From: CAG-791 sp963655255
GTDB taxonomy: Bacteria > Bacillota > Clostridia > Lachnospirales > Lachnospiraceae
Length of the DNA stretch: 64,000 nucleotides
Reading direction: 5' to 3'
Assembly: GCA_963655255.1 (NCBI GenBank)
Contig: CAVKEB010000003.1
Location: 81,809-145,808 of the forward strand
In this document: one piece after another, positions 1-8,768 of the stretch
Layout: every line of letters begins with the position of its first letter
Numbering within the stretch: the stretch's first letter is position 1
Program-made: the position numbers and the translations under genes
Notes under the pieces: model-generated
Told to the model about the DNA's origin: nothing
Database searches by the model: none
What the model saw: the letters and a program-made list of their open reading frames with translations, nothing else

Positions 1-2
1 TT

Positions 3-2681
3 TTATTCTGCCAGTGCTGCTCCTGCCGTGCGCACCTCAACGCTGCGGCAGAGTCCTTCCGCCCGCACCGTTCTCTCTTCTCCCGGGAGCATCGGGAAAT
101 AATTGTCATCCCATTTCTGATCCGGATGGTCTGTAACCAGATACACACAGGGGATCAGGGTCTGTGCCCGGAGCGTAACCTGTGTTCCGCCATTCTCCTC
201 CCGCACTGACAGGATTTCCGCTTCTCCTCTGGGAAGCGCATATCTTCGATAGTAGGGGCGAAGGTCCGTGCAGGGATCCAGCTCTCCTTCCGGATCCCGC
301 ACATAGAAGATGTCTTCGGTCTCTTCCGGGCAGGGGAAGCAAACCCGGATTCTCTCATGCGGTTCCAGTGAAACCGAGCGTTTTCCCAGCAGCCTTTCCC
401 CGCTGCCGTCAAAACACATGATTCCGTACTCCAGGCTTTTCTTCACCGGATCCTGCGTCTCATTGATCACGGTCAGAACCATCTGATCCGCTTCCCTTCG
501 AAGGATCATGGTTCTCGGCCGAAAGGCTCTCTTTAAATAATAATAAGAAATTTTCCTCGTCAGATAATAGTCCACGACGGACCATCCGGTCTCCGGCCAG
601 GCATCGTTGAACATCCAGATCAGAAATCCGGAGCCGTACTCCTTGATCCGCATCGCTTCGGCCAGCTCCTGATACAGAATTCCCTGCGCAATCCCTCCGT
701 ACAGGAGATATTCCCGCTCCGAAAGATTTTCCGGATTCCGGAACATGGAGCGGATCATTCCGAAAATGGCCTCCCGTTTCTCCGGTTTCTCCCCATGATA
801 TCTCCACACCGGATCTTCCATGGAAAAGGTCACTTCGGATTCTCCGGGTTCCGGATTTGCCTCCGGAATCCCCATGCCTCTTCGCATGGAGGACTCCGTG
901 AGCGGTCCCCAGAATCCGTACTCGCTGCAGAATCTCGCCGGAAAACGGTCAAAGATCTCAAACACCGTTTCCGGTGTGTACCGCGTTTCCGGATCATTCA
1001 GGAAATAATTCCAGGCATGCACATCTCCGCAGAGCGGATTGTTCGCACGCTTCCCCCATCTCGAAACGCGGCTCATGCCTTCCACTTCTCCATTCCGCAC
1101 ATTTTCCGTAAAGCTTCCGAAATACGGTGTACTCGGCATATACGGCGTTCCCGGGCTCCATGCCTTCACAATTCTCGGCTGAATCTCGTTGTAAATCTTT
1201 CTGCCATAGTCATAGTCGGAATGGAGCATATCCCGCCACCAGTCCGTCCAGGACTCTGCGATTTCGTTGTTTCCCGTCCAGATGGCCATGGAAGGATAAT
1301 GGGAAAGCCTTCGAACCTGATATTCCGCTTCCCATGTGGCTTCCGCGCGGAACCAGTCCAGATCATCCGGATAAAATGCGCAGGAATACATGAAATCCTG
1401 CATCACCAGGATGCCGAGCTCCGCGCAGTCCTCATAAAAGAAATCCGGCGCATACAATCCTCCGCCCCAGACCCGGAGCATATTGAAGTGAAGGTCTCTG
1501 GCCTCCAGAAGAAGCGCCCGGTATTTCGCATGATCTGCCCGCAGATAGACCGAATCCGGCGGAACCCAGTTGCCGCCTTTGCAGAAAATCCGCACGCCGT
1601 TGACCGCCACATCGAAGCGCCTCTGATCCTCGTCGATCCGGTCCTGAAGGAGTTCCACCGTGCGGATGCCGATTTTCACCGGTTTCATCTCATTGCAGAT
1701 TCCGCGGCAGAGCACGCTGGCCCGCACCAGATACCGCGAGGCTTCTCCATACCCGTTCGGCCACCAGAGCTTCGGATCTGCAATGTCGATCCGCTCTTCA
1801 TAGAAATTCAGCCCTCCGGCAAGATACAGTTCTCTTTTTCCCGAAACGCTGCCTGCTCCCCCGCCTTCCGGACAGATTTCATAGACCAGCACAGCGTCCT
1901 CCGCGCATACCATATCGGTCTTGCTGATCTCAAAGTGCAGCTCCAGCGTGGCTTTCTCGTCCGAAATGCAGAGGGTATCCGCCCGGAAGGCCGTAACTGC
2001 AGCCCCGGTCCTGCCCTGAAGCTCCACTCTCCCTCCGATTCCACAGGTCGGAACGGACGGACACCAGTCCCAGCCATAGGTAAACTGCGGCTTTCGAAGA
2101 TAAGCCCGCTGATTTTTCGTCCCGTCATCCGTGCAGCAGTAGTAGGATACCGAATCCTGAATTCCGTAATCTTCTGTCCCGGAGGTCAGCCGGATCACAA
2201 GCTGATTCTTCCCTTTCCTGAGATACCGTTTGACATCTTTTTCAAAGGGACGGAACGCATTGGCATGATGCCCCATCGGAATCCCGTTCAGAATAAGATC
2301 CGCCTTGTCATCCAGCAGTTCGATGAACAGAACGACCTCGTCCTCCGCAAGAAGCGCTTCATCCGCCTCAAACTCCCGGATGAACCACCAGGAGAGATCG
2401 CAGAGCCAGGCAGTGTCCCTGGCATTCATCCCGACAAGCGGCTCCGGCATTTGTCCCGCTGCCGTCAGCGCCTGAATGACATCTCCCGGGACACAGGCCG
2501 GAATCGCCCCCGTCGGATACGGAAACGTGTTCGGATGCTTTTTACGATGCTCGCTCGTTCGGAGGAGCCCGAACTCTCCTTCTGCCGCCGCATGATTCAG
2601 AACCTCCTGAAACCTCTCCGGCCCGACATCCAGAAATTCTGCCCGGAGGCGGTATGTCCCGCTAAGATCCACCGTCTTCAT
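3..2681 (-). CDS. GH2 beta-mannosidase-like glycoside hydrolase
   Basis: 892 residues, full length for a family 2 beta-mannosidase. The order is an N-terminal jelly-roll (about 1-200), an Ig-like domain and a TIM barrel (about 340-700). The acid/base is E473 in WTGNNE and the nucleophile is E587 in CSEYG. A YLRKPQFTYGWDWCPS segment is shared with the paralogue at 8769-11597. There is no signal peptide, so it should act in the cytosol on imported mannosides; mannose specificity is inferred from family resemblance. It starts at ATG 17 bp after the permease stop, with a GGGGTGAG/AGAAGAG site upstream, so it is the last gene of the divergent ABC operon (binding protein, two permeases, hydrolase). 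GH2 also contains galactosidases and glucuronidases, so the exact sugar is uncertain. Confidence 0.88.
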   Translation of the reverse strand: MKTVDLSGTYRLRAEFLDVGPERFQEVLNHAAAEGEFGLLRTSEHRKKHPNTFPYPTGAIPACVPGDVIQALTAAGQMPEPLVGMNARDTAWLCDLSWWFIREFEADEALLAEDEVVLFIELLDDKADLILNGIPMGHHANAFRPFEKDVKRYLRKGKNQLVIRLTSGTEDYGIQDSVSYYCCTDDGTKNQRAYLRKPQFTYGWDWCPSVPTCGIGGRVELQGRTGAAVTAFRADTLCISDEKATLELHFEISKTDMVCAEDAVLVYEICPEGGGAGSVSGKRELYLAGGLNFYEERIDIADPKLWWPNGYGEASRYLVRASVLCRGICNEMKPVKIGIRTVELLQDRIDEDQRRFDVAVNGVRIFCKGGNWVPPDSVYLRADHAKYRALLLEARDLHFNMLRVWGGGLYAPDFFYEDCAELGILVMQDFMYSCAFYPDDLDWFRAEATWEAEYQVRRLSHYPSMAIWTGNNEIAESWTDWWRDMLHSDYDYGRKIYNEIQPRIVKAWSPGTPYMPSTPYFGSFTENVRNGEVEGMSRVSRWGKRANNPLCGDVHAWNYFLNDPETRYTPETVFEIFDRFPARFCSEYGFWGPLTESSMRRGMGIPEANPEPGESEVTFSMEDPVWRYHGEKPEKREAIFGMIRSMFRNPENLSEREYLLYGGIAQGILYQELAEAMRIKEYGSGFLIWMFNDAWPETGWSVVDYYLTRKISYYYLKRAFRPRTMILRREADQMVLTVINETQDPVKKSLEYGIMCFDGSGERLLGKRSVSLEPHERIRVCFPCPEETEDIFYVRDPEGELDPCTDLRPYYRRYALPRGEAEILSVREENGGTQVTLRAQTLIPCVYLVTDHPDQKWDDNYFPMLPGEERTVRAEGLCRSVEVRTAGAALAE

Positions 2682-2698
2682 CTGCTCTTCTCACCCCG

Positions 2699-3532
2699 TC
2701 AGCCCTTGACTCCCGAATAGGCAATTCCATCTACAATGTATTTCTGCGCGATCATATAGATCACCACAATCGGGATCAGCGATATCACGGTTCCTGCCAT
2801 AATTGCCCCGTAATTGGCATCGTACTGGCGCTTGAAGGTTGCCAGTCCCAGCTGAATCGTCCTCTTGGAATCGCTGTCCAGATAGATCATCGGTCCCATA
2901 TAGTCGTTCCAGACCGAATTGAAGGTCAGAACGATCAGCGTGAGAATTCCGTTTTTCGTCAGCGGAACAATGACTCTCATATAAATTCCGAACGGACTGC
3001 AGCCGTCAATTTTGGCCGCCTCACACAGACTGTCCGGAATGCTGACCATGTTCTGCCGCAGGACAAAGACGCCGAACACGCTGAACGCTCCCGTCAGGAT
3101 CAGAGCCAGATGGTTGTCGTACAGTCCCAGTCTCTGAATGATGACGAACTGCGGAATCATGATGGCATGCCACGGGATCATCATCGTTCCCAGATACAGG
3201 AGGAACACCATGTCCCTTCCCGGCCATTTCAGTTTCGAAAAGGCATACGCCGCCATGGAACAGGTGATGACCTGCAGCAGCGTAATGCTGACCGTAATCT
3301 TCGCCGTATTCAGGAAATACGTCGGAAAATTGATCTTGTTCAGAACCTCATCATAGTTGTCCAGATGGAACGTCTTCGGGATCCACTGAATCGGAACGGA
3401 AAAGATCTCGTTCTTCAGCTTAAACGAAGCGCTCAGCATCCACAGAAACGGGACGATCATGATGACCGCCACCAGAATCGCGATGATCAGAAAAATCGTA
3501 TTGACAATTCGTTCATTTCTCTTGTTTCTCAT
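2699..3532 (-). CDS. CUT1 sugar ABC transporter permease (MalG-like)
   Basis: 277 residues with about six membrane segments. The EAA loop near residue 170 (EAAKIDGCSPFGIYMRVIVP) contacts the ATPase. It is the second membrane subunit of an oligosaccharide importer and pairs with the permease at 3706-4593. No ATPase gene lies in this operon, so a shared MsmX-type ATPase encoded elsewhere is likely, as is common in Bacillota. The ATG is preceded by GTGGGG, which comes from the dispersed repeat element occupying the 173 bp between the two permease genes. Confidence 0.93.
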   Translation of the reverse strand: MRNKRNERIVNTIFLIIAILVAVIMIVPFLWMLSASFKLKNEIFSVPIQWIPKTFHLDNYDEVLNKINFPTYFLNTAKITVSITLLQVITCSMAAYAFSKLKWPGRDMVFLLYLGTMMIPWHAIMIPQFVIIQRLGLYDNHLALILTGAFSVFGVFVLRQNMVSIPDSLCEAAKIDGCSPFGIYMRVIVPLTKNGILTLIVLTFNSVWNDYMGPMIYLDSDSKRTIQLGLATFKRQYDANYGAIMAGTVISLIPIVVIYMIAQKYIVDGIAYSGVKG

Positions 3533-3535
3533 TTT

Positions 3536-3708
3536 CTACCCCACTGAGGCAAAATTCGCGAAGGCGATTTTGCCGAATGTGGCAGCCGGTGCGTCAGCAC
3601 CGATGCTGCTGTTTGAAAGTGACATATCGATGTCACTTTCAAACCTATACCCCGCTGAGGCAAAATCCGCGAAGGCGGTTTGCCGAATGCAGCAGTCGGT
3701 GTGAATTA
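3536..3708 (-). repeat. Dispersed hairpin element, composite copy inside the sugar ABC operon
   Basis: The longest copy in the window. Read on the minus strand it carries a GCAAA/GCC hairpin plus core, then a perfect hairpin with 15-bp arms (plus-strand 3611-3625 and 3630-3644, arm GTTTGAAAGTGACAT), a GC-rich imperfect hairpin (about 3571-3605), a second GCAAA/GCC hairpin (3548-3574) and a final core ending four bases before the downstream ATG. The core GCCTCAGTGGGGTAGAA supplies the ribosome binding site of the permease at 3532. Two hairpin-plus-core modules therefore flank one central stem. It lies between two genes of one operon. Confidence 0.85.
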
Positions 3709-4593
3709 CTCCACGACCCACTTGCGCTGGCCGTACCACTGAATCGCCGTGATGATGAAAATAATCAGGAACAGAAAATATCCGATGGCCGATCCGTAGC
3801 CCATCCGGCCGTATTTGAATGCTTCCTGATAAATCCGCATGACAAGGACCTGCGTCGCGCGTCCCGGTCCGCCTTCCGTCGTGACATTGATGATATCGAA
3901 CACCTGGAAAGAGGCGATGAAGGTCAGAATCGTGACCATGAAGGTGGTCGGCGAGAGCATCGGCCAGGTGATGTGCCAGAATGCCGCTCCCGCACCGGCT
4001 CCGTCAATTTTGGCCGCTTCGTACAGCTCCGGATTGATGTTCTTGAGCCCGCCCATGAACATGATCATGTAATAGCCGGCCTGCTTCCACACAACGACAA
4101 TGACAATCGTCAGAAGTGCCGTCGAGGTTCCCCAGAACCATTTCGGCGGGTTGGCAATTCCGATCCCGCGCAGCAGCTGGTTGACCGGTCCGTTCTTGCT
4201 CTCGAACAGCTGCAGCCACACGCAGCCGATGGCGACCATCGAGGTCAGATTCGGGAAGAAATACAGCGTCTGGAAGATGGAGCCGCCATACATCTTCCGG
4301 TTCAGCATCAGCGCCAGGAGAAGCGAGAACAGAATGGTCAGCGGAACCGTCGTCAGCGTGTAGAACAGATTGTTCTTCAGCGCGATCTGGAAGCTGCTGT
4401 CCGTAAACATCTTGGCATAGTTCTCAAACCCGATGAAATTCATCTTACCGAATCCGGAATAATCGGTGAGACTGATATAAAATCCCATCACAACCGGAAG
4501 CGCCGTAAAAATCAGGAATCCGATAAAATTCGGAAGAAGGAACATGGCGCCTGCCAGCCATTCTTTCCGATTCAGTTTGCTGTGTTTGTTCAT
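3706..4593 (-). CDS. CUT1 sugar ABC transporter permease (MalF-like)
   Basis: 295 residues with about six membrane helices and an EAA loop (YEAAKIDGAGAGAAFWHITWP). The protein is MalF-like in sequence but short, without the large periplasmic loop of enteric MalF, as usual in Bacillota. The start at 4593 is chosen because AAAGGG lies six bases upstream and the protein then begins with a normal cytoplasmic tail (MNKHSKLNRKEW) before the first helix. The longer frame adds 20 residues that look non-coding. It sits 73 bp after the binding-protein gene. Confidence 0.92.
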   Translation of the reverse strand: MNKHSKLNRKEWLAGAMFLLPNFIGFLIFTALPVVMGFYISLTDYSGFGKMNFIGFENYAKMFTDSSFQIALKNNLFYTLTTVPLTILFSLLLALMLNRKMYGGSIFQTLYFFPNLTSMVAIGCVWLQLFESKNGPVNQLLRGIGIANPPKWFWGTSTALLTIVIVVVWKQAGYYMIMFMGGLKNINPELYEAAKIDGAGAGAAFWHITWPMLSPTTFMVTILTFIASFQVFDIINVTTEGGPGRATQVLVMRIYQEAFKYGRMGYGSAIGYFLFLIIFIITAIQWYGQRKWVVE

Positions 4594-4666
4594 GTCCGAC
4601 CCTTTCCTGGAGACCAGTAAATGCCCGATGTTTCTCCTGGAAACACCGGGCACCCTTCACTTTTTA

Positions 4667-5974
4667 TTACTTTGCTGCAATTTCATCGCGCCGCTGCTTG
4701 AAGTTCTCAAACGCCGTATCGATGTCGCAGTTTCCGATCAGATAATCCGTAATTTCCTCTGTGTAAGCCTGCTTGATTTCGTTGTAATTGCCCTCCGGGC
4801 CATCCTGTCCGCGCACGCTTGCAGAGAAAACATATTCCGTACCCGGAATGGTTACGCTCTCGTTGTAAACATCCAGCGCCGCATCGCTCGGATAGCAGCC
4901 GACCGAAGCGTTCTTCGCGTAAATTGCCGCTCCCTCATCGGAGTAGTTGCAGAACTTGATAAAGTCAAACGCCGCCTCTGCCTTCTTCGAATTTGCGCTG
5001 ATGCAGAATGCCGGAGCCGTGCCGATGGAAGATCCCACCGGAACATCCTCAAAGTGCGGAAGCGGAGCCGCCGCCCATTCGAAGTCCGGATTGTAGCCGG
5101 GGAACAGGAGGAAGGTCCAGTCGCCGTTGACCATCATGTAGGTGTTGCCTTCCGCAAAGATCGAGTTGACATCGAAGGAACCGGACATCTCCTCCAGGCT
5201 CATATTGGACTGATCCACGTTGTAGACGCGGTTCAGGAACTCCACATACTCCTTCGTTCTGGTGAGGTTCTCATCGGTCAGATATTCTCCCGCTGCGCAG
5301 GAACCGATGTTCATAATCCAGTTCACCAGAAGTCCGCCCTGCTTATCGTCCGTCGTCAGCTGCTTGCAGAGGTCCGCGTACTGATCCCAGGTGAGATCCG
5401 TCGGATAATCCAGGCCCGCCTCATCGAACAGTGTCTTGTTGTAGAACAGAAGCCAGCAGGTCTTGTTGGCCGGGAGACCGTAAGTCGCTCCGTTGTATTC
5501 GAACTGATCACCCATGTCGCCGTAGTCCGCATAGTTGACGCCGTTTGCGCTCATCAGATCATCCAGCGGCATGATCGCTCCGCCGTCCGCCATCTGTCTT
5601 GCCTGATCGCCGCTGCGGAGCCAGAACACATCGACATCCGCTCCGCCGGAGAGCATGACCTTGATCTTGTCGTCATAATCGTCGTTGGCGATGATGGAGA
5701 GGTTGACCTCAACCTGATCCTGCGAGGCGTTGTACTCTTCCACCTGCATCTTCGCAATGGCCTCATTGTCCGAATGCTCATAGAAGTTAATGACCGTCTT
5801 TCCGTCTGCAGAAGCCTCTGCTGCCGAATCCTCCGAAGCCTCCGTGGAAGTCTGCGCCGCTGCCTCATCCTTCGCCGTATCTGCAGTGCTGCTCTCCGAT
5901 GCGCCGCCACACCCGGCCAGGCCCAGCGTCATCACCGATGCAAGAACCAACGACAGTATCTGTTTCTTTCTCAT
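4667..5974 (-). CDS. Sugar ABC transporter substrate-binding lipoprotein
   Basis: 435 residues, family 1 extracellular solute-binding protein. A lipoprotein signal (MRKKQILSLVLASVMTLGLA, then GCGG) predicts cleavage before Cys and membrane anchoring, followed by a Ser/Ala/Glu-rich linker to about residue 55 and the bilobed binding domain. ATG 5974 is chosen over the longer frame because GGGAGGG lies eight bases upstream and the signal peptide starts there. It is the first gene of the operon whose other members are two permeases and a GH2 mannosidase, so the ligand is probably a manno-oligosaccharide (inferred from context only). Confidence 0.93.
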   Translation of the reverse strand: MRKKQILSLVLASVMTLGLAGCGGASESSTADTAKDEAAAQTSTEASEDSAAEASADGKTVINFYEHSDNEAIAKMQVEEYNASQDQVEVNLSIIANDDYDDKIKVMLSGGADVDVFWLRSGDQARQMADGGAIMPLDDLMSANGVNYADYGDMGDQFEYNGATYGLPANKTCWLLFYNKTLFDEAGLDYPTDLTWDQYADLCKQLTTDDKQGGLLVNWIMNIGSCAAGEYLTDENLTRTKEYVEFLNRVYNVDQSNMSLEEMSGSFDVNSIFAEGNTYMMVNGDWTFLLFPGYNPDFEWAAAPLPHFEDVPVGSSIGTAPAFCISANSKKAEAAFDFIKFCNYSDEGAAIYAKNASVGCYPSDAALDVYNESVTIPGTEYVFSASVRGQDGPEGNYNEIKQAYTEEITDYLIGNCDIDTAFENFKQRRDEIAAK

Positions 5975-6351
5975 TTTGTAATACCCTCCCTCTTCCTTTC
6001 TCTGACGCAATCCGCGCCGTTTTGCTTTACTTAAACTCATAATTGTGCATAATGCACATTTATATTTTCTTTGTTCCTATCTTTTTATACAATTTATCAT
6101 TTTTCGTTGTGATATTATATTCAGAAAACGGATAGATTCTTACGGAAAGTGACTTTTCTGCTTCCTGCCGCCACCACAAGCCGCAGAAGAGCATTTTTCT
6201 GCACTTTCTTCTTGATTTTGATCTGACAGTCTCTTATGGTAAGAGTCGTTATGTGATAAAAAGTGATTTTTTATTCCGGAATGTGACCAGTTTAAGAGAT
6301 ATCTCCAACGGACTGGCTTATCATTTTTGATCAAAGGATTCAGAAAACAAA
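5975..6351. promoter_or_regulatory. Divergent promoter region between sugar ABC operon and araC-type regulator
   Basis: 377 bp without a gene, notably AT-rich (especially 6060-6125), lying between divergent transcription units. It must carry the promoters of both the binding-protein operon (minus) and the AraC-type regulator (plus). A short inverted repeat at 6044-6058 is the only clear operator-like element. TATAAT-like hexamers occur (for example minus-strand 6113-6123) but no convincing -35 partner was found, so no transcription start is proposed. Confidence 0.5.
6044..6058. promoter_or_regulatory. Inverted repeat, candidate operator of the sugar ABC operon
   Basis: TGTGCATAATGCACA has 6-bp perfect arms around three bases. 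It sits about 70 bp upstream of the binding-protein start. Its position fits an operator, but AraC proteins more often bind direct repeats, so the binding protein is not assigned. Confidence 0.35.
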
Positions 6352-7251
6352 ATGCGTCCCGTTCTTGCCTATTCTTTCAATATTGCTTCTCCGGTTTCCT
6401 TCAGCCGTGCCGGCAAATTCGAGGCCCTGCACGACGACTGGATGCATGCCGCATCCCGTCTGGAAGATTTCGAGCTGATCATTGTCACGCAGAATGATCT
6501 CTATCTCAGCTACCAGGACATCAAATATACGGTTCACACCGGAGAATATCTGCTGCTCTCTCCTCATCCAAAGGAACATACGAAAGAGGAGCTGGGACAG
6601 CTTCGCAAAGGATTTCAGAAATCAAAGTGCAGCTTCTACTGGATGCACTTCAACTGTCAGGATGTGGCGGAACGAACGGATCTGAATGTCGATTATATCA
6701 ATGACGGGCGGAGCAACATCCTCATCCCGGTTCACGGGATGCTCGCGGTCCCCGAGAGGGCGCTGCTGATGATGGTGCAGCTCCAGGACAGCATTCTCTC
6801 TGGCTACGGACTTCACTACTTTGACCTGCTGGCGACCCTGATTCTGAGTGAAATTGCCAATCAGCACCTTCTCCGCTACCAGAGGGATCCGCAGCCCCGC
6901 AACAACGGTTCCCGGCAGCTGTTCAGTGATATTTCCGGATACATCAGCCATGAAATCGCCAAACCGCTCCGCGTCGCGGAAATTGCCGCGCAGTTCGGCT
7001 ACAATGAAAAATATCTGTCACGGCTGTTCAAGCGCTACACCGGTCTGGGGCTGAAGCAGTACATTCTGAATCAGAAAATCCGGCGTGCAGATTTCCTGCT
7101 GGTCGATTCTGCGCTTCCGATCTCTGAGATTGCCTCCAGCCTCGGATTCTCCAGCTACCACAGTTTCGAACGGACCTATCTGGCCTGCCGCTCCATGACG
7201 CCGACCACCTACCGGCAGCTGTATGCCAGAAAAATTAACAACCATGCGTAA
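6352..7251 (+). CDS. AraC-family transcriptional regulator
   Basis: 299 residues. The N-terminal half resembles the cupin sugar-sensing domain of AraC regulators. The C-terminal hundred residues (from about 195) hold two helix-turn-helix units, the first around VAEIAAQFGYNEKYLSRLFKRY and the second around ISEIASSLGFSSYHSFERTY. It is divergent from the sugar ABC/GH2 operon and is the obvious candidate for its regulator. The start is the ATG at 6352 with AAAGGA about 11 bases upstream. Confidence 0.92.
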   Translation: MRPVLAYSFNIASPVSFSRAGKFEALHDDWMHAASRLEDFELIIVTQNDLYLSYQDIKYTVHTGEYLLLSPHPKEHTKEELGQLRKGFQKSKCSFYWMHFNCQDVAERTDLNVDYINDGRSNILIPVHGMLAVPERALLMMVQLQDSILSGYGLHYFDLLATLILSEIANQHLLRYQRDPQPRNNGSRQLFSDISGYISHEIAKPLRVAEIAAQFGYNEKYLSRLFKRYTGLGLKQYILNQKIRRADFLLVDSALPISEIASSLGFSSYHSFERTYLACRSMTPTTYRQLYARKINNHA

Positions 7252-7418
7252 TAAACAATGAACATGAAAACAGGCACAACTGCCATCATTGTGGAAATTC
7301 TTTGAGATGAACGCTTTTCAACCGGAATATCGGCGGAATGAATGAGATTCCATTCACTGTCATAAAGTATGTTCTGAGATTTTCACAGATATATCCGTAA
7401 GAGGACAACCGTATTGAT

Positions 7419-8756
7419 ATGTACCGTGATCTGACCAAAGGGAAAATTACATCATCGCTGCTTCTGTTCGCACTGCCCATGATTGCCGGAGATCTGCTGC
7501 AGCAGTTCTACAATATCGCCGACACGCTGATTGTCGGCAGGATTCTCGGAACGCAGGCTCTTGCGGCCGTCGGGAGCGCCTACACGCTGATGACCTTTCT
7601 GACATCCATCTTCCTCGGCCTGTCCATGGGCTCCGGCGCCCTGTTCTCCATTTACCGCGGAAAGGGAGAGGAATCTTCCCTTCGGAGCGCCGTCTGGCAC
7701 GCATTCTCACTGATCCTCGCCGTGACGCTTCTCGTCAATCTGGCCGTTTACCTCTTCCTGGAACCAATCCTTGGTTTTCTCCGGGTCCCCGCCGAGGTCC
7801 GTCCGGGAATGCGGGAATATCTTCTCATTATCTTTGCGGGACTCCTTGCGACTTCCCTGTATAACTTCTGTTCCTGCCTTCTGCGCGCGCTCGGGAATTC
7901 CTCTGTTCCGCTCGCGTTCCTCGCCGTATCCTCGGTGATGAATGTCGGCCTGGATCTTCTCTTCGTCGCCATCTTCCGCCTCGGGATCTCCGGTGCAGCC
8001 TTTGCCACCATCCTGTCCCAGTATGTTTCCGGAATCGGCATTCTGCTCTATGTGCTCCTCCGCTGCCGGGAATTCCTCCCGTCCCGGAAAGAGCTCCATT
8101 ACAATCCGCAGATTCTCCGCGAAATCGCAGATCTCTCTTCCCTCACCTGCCTGCAGCAGTCCGTGATGAACTTCGGCATTCTCATGGTGCAGGGGCTCGT
8201 CAACAGCTTCGGTCCGGTCACCATGGCCGCCTTCGCCGCCGCCGTCAAGATCGACACCTTCGCCTATCTCCCGGTGCAGGATTTCGGCAACGCCTATTCC
8301 ACCTTTGTTGCGCAGAACTACGGCGCCGGGAATTTGACAAGAATCCGGAAAGGAACCCGGGAAGCCTTCGGCATCAGCACTGTCTTCAGCCTGGTTCTCT
8401 CTCTTTTCGTCTGCCTGTTCGCCTCGCCGCTGATGCAGATTTTCGTGAATGTTTCCGAAACCGCAGTCATCGCCTCCGGCGTCCGGTATCTCCGGGTGGA
8501 GGGGGCCTTCTACTGCGGTATCGGATGCCTGTTCCTCCTGTATGGATATTACCGCGCCGTCAAACGGCCAGGCATGTCCGTCGTCCTGACGGTGATCTCC
8601 CTTGGCACCCGCGTACTCCTTGCCTATCTTCTCGCCGCAGTCATCGGCGAGACCGGCATCTGGATCTCCATCCCCATCGGCTGGGGACTGGCCGATCTGA
8701 CAGGACTTCTGTACATGAAGCGCAGCAGGAACGCGGTCTCCTTCGGAAAGCTCTGA
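7419..8756 (+). CDS. MATE-family efflux transporter
   Basis: 445 residues with about twelve predicted membrane segments in two homologous halves. It begins with the usual cytoplasmic head (MYRDLTKGKITSSLLLFALP) and QQFYNIADTLIVGRILG, typical of the MATE family of Na+ or H+ coupled multidrug exporters. It is convergent with the GH2 gene that follows (12 bp gap), so it is probably a single-gene unit. The substrate cannot be deduced. Translation is likely from ATG 7419, with AGAGGAC rather far (about 15 bases) upstream. Confidence 0.92.
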   Translation: MYRDLTKGKITSSLLLFALPMIAGDLLQQFYNIADTLIVGRILGTQALAAVGSAYTLMTFLTSIFLGLSMGSGALFSIYRGKGEESSLRSAVWHAFSLILAVTLLVNLAVYLFLEPILGFLRVPAEVRPGMREYLLIIFAGLLATSLYNFCSCLLRALGNSSVPLAFLAVSSVMNVGLDLLFVAIFRLGISGAAFATILSQYVSGIGILLYVLLRCREFLPSRKELHYNPQILREIADLSSLTCLQQSVMNFGILMVQGLVNSFGPVTMAAFAAAVKIDTFAYLPVQDFGNAYSTFVAQNYGAGNLTRIRKGTREAFGISTVFSLVLSLFVCLFASPLMQIFVNVSETAVIASGVRYLRVEGAFYCGIGCLFLLYGYYRAVKRPGMSVVLTVISLGTRVLLAYLLAAVIGETGIWISIPIGWGLADLTGLLYMKRSRNAVSFGKL

Positions 8757-8768
8757 GGATTCACAGGG

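Noticed and set aside
795..2720. A long plus-strand reading frame opposite the first GH2 gene
   Set aside because: It has no recognisable domain, is rich in Arg/Pro/His as typical of antisense frames in GC-rich DNA, and the minus-strand GH2 enzyme has all its motifs. The same applies to the long frames at 37681-40047, 60128-62140 and 11085-12983.
3536..3739. Short frames reading FADFASAGY or similar at gene starts
   Set aside because: These are the dispersed element translated. They also extend hsdM, plsC, the second MATE gene and the second ChvE-like gene at their N-termini, so the later starts with proper spacing were chosen.
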